64,000 nucleotides of DNA from Isoetes taiwanensis (Eukaryota > Streptophyta > Lycopodiopsida > Isoetales > Isoetaceae), in the NCBI GenBank assembly GCA_021234155.1, contig JAJEKV010000284.1, positions 363,907 to 427,906 on the forward strand, given 5' to 3'. Shown here one piece after another: positions 56,980 through 64,000 of the stretch. The notes under the pieces are model-generated. The model was given only the letters and a program-made list of their open reading frames with translations, searched no databases and had not been told where the DNA came from. The translations under genes were made by a program, and so were the position numbers. Within the stretch, counting starts at the first letter, position 1; each line of letters starts with the position of its first letter.

Positions 56980-57320
56980 CAGCTGTAGTGTTAGAATTAG
57001 AGACAACTCTTTCATTAACATTCACAGTTAACATTAAACCAATCATCTTGTTAGAATTAGAGTCAACCATAATATTAAATTAGAGACACCTTTACTTGAC
57101 ATTAGAGTCAATATTAGAGTCAACATAGTGTTATAATTAGAGTCAACTCGACCATCACAATTAAAGTCATTCCTTAGTGTTAGAACTGGGGTCAACTCTA
57201 TCATCACAATTAGAGTCAAAATTTAGGCGACCTTATTACCAGTTTAAAATTGATAGGCGACGACTAGAATTTAGAATTAAGTCTAGTCAATATGTCACGG
57301 TTAGAGTCGGTTCTAATATC
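56980..57320. repeat. Degenerate short tandem repeat around TTAGAATTAGAGTCAAC
   Basis: Variants of (T/A)TTAGAGTCAAC recur about every 20-40 bases, at least eight to ten times. Confidence 0.75.
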
Positions 57321-57752
57321 AAGGATAGAAGGTAGTCTTTGGAGTTAGTTATAAGCGGCATCTCATACACGCCAGTCCATGATTCAAGCCACACATCAAT
57401 TCATGATCAATTTATCCCACTTCCTTTTTTTTCAGTTGCATCAATTAAATTAAAGGGAGGATCGTTTAAATTACACAAATTTATACCCTTTATGAATTTA
57501 AGAACATTGAAACATATTTTGCACTAATTATATTTTACTATTACTACAAAGAAACCATAAAATATAAGTAGAAAAATTCATATGCCATAAAAGGTCTACA
57601 AAAACAATGAAACATAAGTGAAAATCCATCGTCCCATTATTTGCAAAGAGGCGTGGATACTAAAATGACTTAATTTTGATCCTAGCAATCTTCTTGTATT
57701 TTTGAATGTTTACTTAAGGCAATAAGTTTGCAATCTTCCTTGATGAAGCACA
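57321..57752. other. Intergenic, nothing recognised
   Basis: AT-rich. The open frame at 57339-57527 has no recognisable content. Confidence 0.4.
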
Positions 57753-58340
57753 TGAAGAAAACAACAATGCTATGAAAATTGATCTGAGCAATTCAAATTA
57801 ACTATTGAATTCCTGAATGCAACACTTCAAACAAACAGAAAGCGTTATTTAATGGTTATAATTTTATGCACGAAACATTATCTTAACCATTGAAAATGGC
57901 ACTTGTAACGTATCATTAACTTAATCAACATGGCACATGTTTGACCATAACTCAGGAGCCCAATCTAATCGATTAATCAGCCCAATGGTATACTTCAATA
58001 ATCGCACAAACCATACATGCATTAAATCCTTCTTGATGTTCGGATCAAGATCACAGGACGCCTAAGCCGGGCCGATCGATCGTCTCAAGCTTGAGCAAGC
58101 AAGAACAGTTTAAAAGCAGTTTTCCCCTTGAGCGACTTATCCATAAGGATATTAACCTTCAATATTTACTTTCTCTTGTTTTAACCTTAGTTCCTATAAT
58201 AACCCAAGATTTTTAAACCAATATTTCACCATCATATCTTCTTCAAAAGAACACAATGTGAACTATGGTAAACTTCATATCAGGTGATAATGATAGCTTC
58301 AAAGTACAATACCACAATGATAACATGAATATATTTTACA
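57753..58340 (-). mobile_element. Copia 3' LTR (minus orientation, 588 bp)
   Basis: Begins (minus) TGTAAAATATATTCATG at 58340 and ends TTTTCTTCA at 57753. Its two ends match 52251-52384 and 52385-52457. Confidence 0.75.
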
Positions 58341-58350
58341 TTCCCCCTTT
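58341..58350 (-). promoter_or_regulatory. Copia polypurine tract
   Basis: Minus-strand AAAGGGGGAA directly before the LTR. Confidence 0.75.
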
Positions 58351-58377
58351 CATGTTATCATCCACCGCTATTGGATT

Positions 58378-59200
58378 TTAAGTTTCGATTCGATAATCTA
58401 TATACGATAATGCTTTAGTTAAAATATCTGCCAGCTGGTTTGAGGTGTTAACATACACTAGTTTGACTGCATCTTTCCTTACAATTTCTCTGATGAAATG
58501 AAGTTCTAATTCTATATGCTTAGTCCTCTCATGCAGGACTGGATCTTTGGTCATTGCAATACAGCTAGTGCTGTCACAAAAAAGTTCAGTGGCCTTAACC
58601 TGATTGTGGCCAAGTTCATCCAACAGCCTTCTTTCCCATACCAACTCCTTAGTGGTTAAAGCAGCTGAAGCATATTCTGCTTCAGCACTAGACATTGCAA
58701 CAGCATTTTGCTTCTTGCATTTCCAAGCAACAGGAGCTCCTCCTAAGAAAATTAAATAACCAGATGTGGACTTACGTGTGTCAAGATCCCCTCCCCAGTC
58801 TGCATCACAGTAAGCTTGTAATTGCATGTTCTCTGTGCAAAAAGTTATTCCATCATCCATTGTTCCCTTAAGATACCTTAAGACTCTTTTTGCATATCCA
58901 ATGATCCTTTCCTGGGTCATTATTGTACCTGATTAACATGTTTACAGCAAAAAAAGCTATGTCGGTAGCGTGCAATTTGCAACATATGATAAGCATCGAT
59001 TAGAGACATAAGGTATATTCTCCATTCCTCTCTTTCCTTTTTTCGGTCTTAGGACTCATCACAGGGATATCTTACTTCTGGCACAATAAAGGTCTTTGAG
59101 ATATTACAATCTTCCATATTAAATTTTTAAGCATCCCTTCAATCAGCTTCTTTGAGTGGCGTCAGGTTTTACTAAACCTATTCTGTGCACCTCAATTCCC
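58378..59200 (-). pseudogene. Copia RT C-terminus and RNase H
   Basis: 58378-58920 is an intact 180-codon frame. It has AKRVLRYLKGT, LQAYCDADWGGDLDTRKSTS plus GYLIFLGGAPVAWKCKKQ, SSAEAEYASAALTTKELVWE, ELFCDSTSCIAMTKDPVLHE plus RTKHIELELHFIRE, and QLADILTKAL, all standard copia RNase H. Upstream (58940-59200) broken frames give KFNMEDC and MENIPYVSN, the RT C-terminal blocks. This opposes the plus-strand copia at 52251 and belongs to a different copy. Confidence 0.85.
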
Positions 59201-60689
59201 GGAAATTTCCTTAATTCCCTAAGTATCATATATGGATCTCATTACACACTTTCGAGGAAGGATGAATTTAAACTCTCTCAAAAGATCGTCCAAACAAATT
59301 CATGTGGTCTTGATGTCTAGGAAGTGCCATATCAAAAAAAATTGATCACACACTTGCACTTTGATCCTTGCAACCCTTACGTGCCTCATGCAAAGTCATC
59401 GACCATAACTTGACTTTTTCCCACCATTCACCAATACGGTTCGATGGTTCGCCAATTTAAAGGATCATAAGCGAACATGCCGCCATGGTGTGGTGGCAGG
59501 CCCCCATGCTTCTGAAGAGACTCAGGCCATTCTATGTCACTTGAAGCAAACCATGAAAAGAATGCAAGCTTCTTTTAAAAGCATATCGTTAATTGTTTAT
59601 TTGTTAAAGCAAGCAGGCGGTGGAATTTAAAAGCAATTGAAATAATGTTGCCATCCATCTACTTATTAATAATTTGGAAAAGGAAGAACAAATGGAGTTT
59701 AAAATGAGATATGTCGGGCATCAAAATGGGAAAAACAAATGGAGTTCAAAATGTGATTGACATTCAACCAAAAAACAACCAGCCTTATCAGCCTTATGTT
59801 CCGAGAACAAAGATGAAATAAATATGAGAACAAAGATGAAATAAAACAGCCTTATGAACACCAAAGAACAGACTTATGAAAAAAGACAAAGAGATGTGAG
59901 AGATGATAGAAGGAAATCTGCAAAAGATTGTTCGGGATCTAAGCCCTCTCGATTTCCGAGGCGAGGAGAACAAACAAAAAAAAAAAAGGAAGGAGGTTTA
60001 AAAAAGCGGGCTTGGGATTGGGCATCTTTTATCACCTTCAAATCTTGAAAAAGACAATCCTTGATTGAAATAAATAGGATCGGGAAGCACTCCTAAAAAA
60101 TAATTGCTTCTTATCTGTTTGACACCATCGAGGATAACATGATGAACATAAACCGTCTGAAAATGCCATGGCATTCCTTGAAACTGATTTGTATGCTTTA
60201 CATGGATGTTTCTTAGTGGGTGAAAAATGATTCGAAGCTTGGGCTCCACTTGGAATGGAAGCGAGAGGAGGAAAAAAAAACATATAGATGCTTGTGGCGA
60301 AACATAGAATCCCAAAATTTTTGCTATGGAGCCCAAATGAGCAAGAATCGAATGGAGAGCAAAGAATCTGAACCGATTAACTTTACGGCGATTTTTTTCG
60401 TGTCGAATACTCTCTGAGAGAGGAGCAAAAAAAAAACTGTTGTTGTGGCGAGAAGGTCGAGAGGAAGCATGGATGGATTTAAACCTAAACCCTTATAATC
60501 ATGGATGGCGGAGGAGATTGCCGCCCACGATCTTCTGTTCTGTCATCCGTGGACGTTAAAAAAAACTATTCTATTCTATTCATCGAATAACGCTTCCCAC
60601 ACACACCGCCATAAACATTAACACACAAAGAAAAATGAAGGAAAAAAAATAAGTGCTCGGGAAAATGAAATGGCGGCGTTACATTTCTT
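59201..60689. other. Intergenic, nothing recognised
   Basis: Includes a short direct repeat GAGAACAAAGATGAAATAAA at 59799-59844 (two copies). The open frames at 59854 and 59998-60336 have no family resemblance. Confidence 0.4.
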
Positions 60690-60800
60690 TGGAAAAAGCG
60701 TTAAGCGCCCCGGCGTGAGCCGATAAAATATAGCCGAAAAAATGAAAAGCGGTTACATCCTGCGGGAAAAAGCGTTTAGCGCCCGGCGGAAGCGATTGCC
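60690..60800. repeat. Pair of AAAAGCGTT(T/A)AGCGCCC repeats
   Basis: GGAAAAAGCGTTAAGCGCCCCGGCG (about 60691) and GGGAAAAAGCGTTTAGCGCC (about 60766) are about 75 bp apart, just upstream of the duplicated promoter-like block. Confidence 0.7.
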
Positions 60801-60809
60801 AGGAACATT

Positions 60810-61030
60810 TTAAATAAGTAGATTTACTACTTGGACCTTTCGTATATAAGACTTTCTTCAAATGCCCTTTTTTTTATTTAGAAAGTGAATATTAAAAATG
60901 GCATCCATCGAAAAAAAAAAATTAAATAAGTAGATTTACTTCCTGGACCTTTCATTATATAAGACTTTTCTTCCAATGCTCTTTTTTTATTTAGACTAGA
61001 AAGAGAGAATATTGAAAATGGCATCCATCG
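60810..61030 (+). promoter_or_regulatory. Tandemly duplicated promoter-like block with TATA-like box and start codon
   Basis: Two copies (about 60808-60911 and 60921-61030) of a block with TAAATAAGTAGATTTACT, CCTGGACCTTTC, TATATAAGAC, TTTTTTTATTTAG and ATGGCATCCATCG. Both copies include an ATG; only the second leads into the open frame at 61018. Confidence 0.65.
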
Positions 61031-61296
61031 GCTCTTCTACACAGTTCCTTCTAACTGCGGTGGCATACACTCTGTGGCGAGCTATGAGAACACAAGGGTT
61101 TTCCTTTTTCTACTACACCTTACGGTGGCTCTTTTTACGGGACATTAGAGCCCAAGGAAAACCCGGTCGTATGGGTGAACAAAAATCGCAGCAAATACAA
61201 GGAATATAAGCAGACTTGGGAGGATTTCCGAGACAGACATCCCGACTCTAAAGGAGTTCAACGACATCACCGGTTCCTAGATTTCAAGGAGTCTTC
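61018..61296 (+). CDS. Small hypothetical protein, possibly frameshifted
   Basis: The ATG at 61018 gives MASIGSSTQFLLTAVAYTLW plus RAMRTQG and a hydrophobic/basic tail, stopping at 61209. From about 61087 a second frame (open to about 61296) has a more protein-like composition: TLEPKENPVVWVNKNRSKYK then EYKQTWEDFRDRHPDSK. A single shift near 61090 would join them into about 90 residues. The family is not recognised. It is included because a duplicated TATA-like promoter block lies directly upstream. Confidence 0.35.
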
Positions 61297-61479
61297 AGTA
61301 TAACATAAAATACAAGGGAAAGTTTTTATTGGGTTCTAGACTTCTTCTTGAGATCTATAATTATGATCGAGGCTAGCGTGTTAAATCGCGGATCTACATG
61401 ATATTAGCTCACGTTTCTCTTTTAGCGATTAGCGAATTAGCGAGGAAAAGCCATGCTCCTCATGTTCAACACAGACATG

Positions 61480-61490
61480 CACCTCTATGG
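61480..61490. repeat. Target-site duplication, left (CACCTCTATGG)
   Basis: Same 11 bases at 61872-61882. The core 8 (CTCTATGG) would suit a hAT element. Confidence 0.6.
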
Positions 61491-61871
61491 CAGTGTTCCT
61501 ACTCCGGGAAGTGGTAAACCCGTATATGGTTTAGGGTTTACCCGCTGTCATCGGGTTAACCACTTTTTTTGGCTGGGATAACCCACGCGATGGAACTGGC
61601 GTGGGGCTGTTTGGCATGCTAATCTTTGAATAGAGCTTGCAATCAGCTTCTTGAACGGTTCAATCTGATTCAAACACCATTGGAATCACCTTGGCAGCCC
61701 TAAAACCTCATTCTATCAAAAGAGCAAGAGATTTGAGCATGGATCAAGCAAGATCAGTGAAAAAACATGAAAAAACATGCGAAACCGTTGTTCTTGAGCT
61801 TGAAACTGAGCAGCAGTGGTAAGCCCGGACATGTGTCCGGGTTTACCACCTGGGCAAGGAATACGGCGCTC
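61491..61871. mobile_element. Miniature hAT-like element with palindromic GGTAAACCC motifs
   Basis: 381 bp between direct repeats. The left end CAGTGTTCCT fits hAT termini. Inside both ends lie GTGGTAAACCC words in inverted orientation (about 61510 and 61848). A foldback GGTAAACCC...GGGTTTACC lies near 61513-61541, and a near-palindrome GGTAAGCCCGGACATG/TGTCCGGGTTTACC at about 61817-61848. The outer TIR match is imperfect. No coding. Confidence 0.5.
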
Positions 61872-61903
61872 CACCTCTATGGTACAGGACAGAACTGTAA
61901 TAT

Positions 61904-62185
61904 ATGGCAGGGAGTTTAATAGAGAGTATAATTTCAAAGGTCGCCGGATTCCTGGCAACGATTCCCTCATTTGCAAGCCAGAAATTGGAACACTGCATCT
62001 GCATATGCTTCTTTAATACTCTAATCGGCGATTTCCTTAGAACGCCGATCTATGGCTATTACGACTTGGCGTTTTTTCTACTTTACAAAGTTTATCAAGT
62101 TGAGAAGTATTCAAAGAAAAAGAACTTGGTTATATGCAGTATTTGGTCTAGTTGCTTCTGGAATGGAGAATCTCTGATAGAATAA
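61904..62185 (+). CDS. Hypothetical membrane-type ORF, 93 aa
   Basis: MAGSLIESIISKVAGFLATI is followed by hydrophobic stretches (CICICFFNTLIGDFL, YYDLAFFLLYKVYQV) and a Lys-rich turn. Not recognised. It starts just right of the hAT-like insertion, which may have separated it from 61440-61490. Confidence 0.25.
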   Translation: MAGSLIESIISKVAGFLATIPSFASQKLEHCICICFFNTLIGDFLRTPIYGYYDLAFFLLYKVYQVEKYSKKKNLVICSIWSSCFWNGESLIE

Positions 62186-64000
62186 AGGGGCACTCCTACT
62201 TTGACTGAAGGGGCGATTTGTTCTGGGCGTCGTCGTACGTGAGCTGCATGAAGCAAAGATTGCAGACTCAGGCAGGTGGAAGAATCAAATCATGAACAAC
62301 AGCAAAAGCCTCTTTTACCATAAGGAATGGTGTCATCGAGTCTGCCGCGTACAATTATTCCGACACGTTGCACAGTTTAGAGTTAAAGAACATGTTTGTG
62401 AGTAAATTCCACTGCCTGGTTTAAGACGCAGTGTCGACGTGGTCTGCAGGAACCTGTCAAATTCAACACGAAAAGATTGAATGCAGCGGAGATTTTATTC
62501 TAGTTAAATAGGAAGATCTTATCTGGTTTAAATTAAAACACTTAATTTGAAGTTTAGAAATTGTCTTTATAAAATGTTACTATGTTAGAGAAGAAATCGA
62601 TGTCCGGCTATGCCACGCATTCATCGTGAATATTATAAATAAGTTTTATGTTTTGGTTAGAATCTTCTTATAAAGGTTTGGTGTAAGTCGGTAATCATCA
62701 CATGCCCTAAATCCGGCTGCCAAAATTTGATTTGCCTTAAATCCAACAGCCATGATTTGATTTGATTAGTTGACAATGGTGATTTAACTAAAGAAAGGCA
62801 ACCCTGCTCCGAGCTTGCGGGCTTACTCTATCAAGCTACCCTCTTCCGGGCTCTCTTCCATAAGTGGATTCCTCCTAAATAGGAGGAGTTATGGTGGAGA
62901 TTTAACGTCCTTTTTTGATTGCTTCAAGGTGCAGCGGATCGGGGAGCCCTACAAAAGTTGCATCGTTTCGGCCTTTTGATGCTTCCACAAGGTATATGAT
63001 GCCCAGCAGTATACTCTATGGGAAATCCCCATCAACATCATACGCTACATGGGCCCTCAGAAACATGAAAAGCTACTACAAAATGGTATTTTGGTTGATC
63101 CAACAATCGATTAAGTGTTTGGATTATTGTTTAGATCGATTGCTCAACCATTTTAGAGGGCACTTGGCGGGGATCAACAATCTTCTTCTTGGATCCCTAC
63201 CCGACCCTACCGGCGATCTCTTGCGAGTCCCTACTAGCCTACTAGCTACATGCTTCACTTACAGATCGTGCTTTATTTCTAAATTCATTTTAATCCATTG
63301 TTGACCCCTTATACCAAATCATTCTTGGCAAGTTTATCGTTCACGATGCATGCATTTTCCGGATGATTGAGATTGGGCGGTTGGTCTCACCCGAATCCTT
63401 CCGGCCGATAAAATTTTGAAGGATTACTTATCCCAAAGTGAGATCTCCTATAATCTAAACACCCATGCCATCGAGAGGAGGTTACATCACGGCTGACCTT
63501 CTTGAGGGGTGAGATGGAAGGCTCTGATGGGGATAGTGAGAATCATTTTGTTCACGAGGAGTACGCAAATGCAATACTCAAAATATGTCTGGCCAACTCG
63601 AGGATGTACATAGGGGTCTCAAAATAGTAAGTACTACTAATGGCGGCACATAGCACCTAAAGCACCTATATATTTCTAAGAAAAATGTGTCATAGCTTGA
63701 CCCACGGTTATGCATATCACGAGATATATATATCATAGCTCCTTGCCTTCACCATGTATATATTGTTTTTTAAGTAACAACTCTAAGGTACGTTGAAGAA
63801 ATGTCTTCTAATGAAGCGCTAAAGCATATGGGATGGTGCTTTTTGGGTGGCGATACCATGTTACCCCATGGGGATGAGCTCAGTATAGCAATTGATGTTA
63901 GTGAGCAGAACGAGTAGAATGGAAATGTACCATCTGGGTAAGGTCACCTCATGACATACAGGGAGCTATTGTCCATGTCCAGGATAGTTACATAACCACC
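62186..64000. other. Unassigned right end of the window
   Basis: The open frame at 62915-63304 (129 codons, ATG start) has no recognisable domain, and alternative frames over it are similarly uninformative. No repeat ends or RNA genes were seen. Confidence 0.35.

Overview
The window is nuclear DNA from a land plant, made almost entirely of nested and decayed transposable elements. The evidence is chromovirus and copia LTR elements, a plant-type LINE, CACTA, MULE, hAT and Helitron ends, a malectin-like receptor ectodomain with short introns, and a LEAFY (LFY) exon fragment. The LFY words (FKDYGVR, GEKYGIK) look more like non-flowering land plants (bryophyte, lycophyte, fern or gymnosperm) than angiosperms; this is an inference from family memory and the species is not resolved. 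No bacterial, organellar or rRNA features are present.

Layout. 1-572 holds a remnant of an unrecognised repeat-encoded protein. A foldback (824-925) and a Helitron 3' end (941-968) follow. 1275-2220 is a small MULE-type element with 9-bp target duplications and internal palindromes. 2442-4038 is a second TIR element. 5195-6751 is the only substantial host-type gene, a frameshifted malectin-like receptor ectodomain cut off after its membrane segment. It abuts a minus-strand Ty3/gypsy element (about 6752-26078) whose gag-pol is tandemly duplicated and scrambled.

That gypsy element is split by a 15-kb CACTA-like transposon (8209-23239). The 3-bp TGA duplication is present on both sides, and the unoccupied site survives in the duplicated reverse transcriptase copy at 25651-25660. 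Inside the 15 kb lie a 5'-truncated LINE with a perfect 14-bp duplication, an LFY gene fragment just inside a Helitron 5' end, a complete Helitron filled with a 1.9-kb polypyrimidine tract, a second Helitron, and a 4.4-kb array of 19-bp units.

Right of the gypsy element are three 160-190 bp tandem repeats, a 3.8-kb Helitron (27159-30975), another copy of the unknown repeat protein (32580-33045), a CACTA end (33046) and a truncated polypyrimidine Helitron (33705-35286). Next is a degenerate chromovirus with two 1.6-kb LTRs (35287-48205). 48206-52250 is unassigned. A broken copia element (52251-56030), a Helitron helicase fragment (56058-56690) and an opposing copia 3' end (57753-59200) follow. 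The last 4 kb contains a duplicated promoter-like block, a small frameshifted ORF and a hAT-like miniature element.

Little here works together as a pathway. The biological story is nesting, gene-fragment capture (LFY), and expansion of simple sequence inside transposons. All motif reading was by eye; no alignment or database search was possible.
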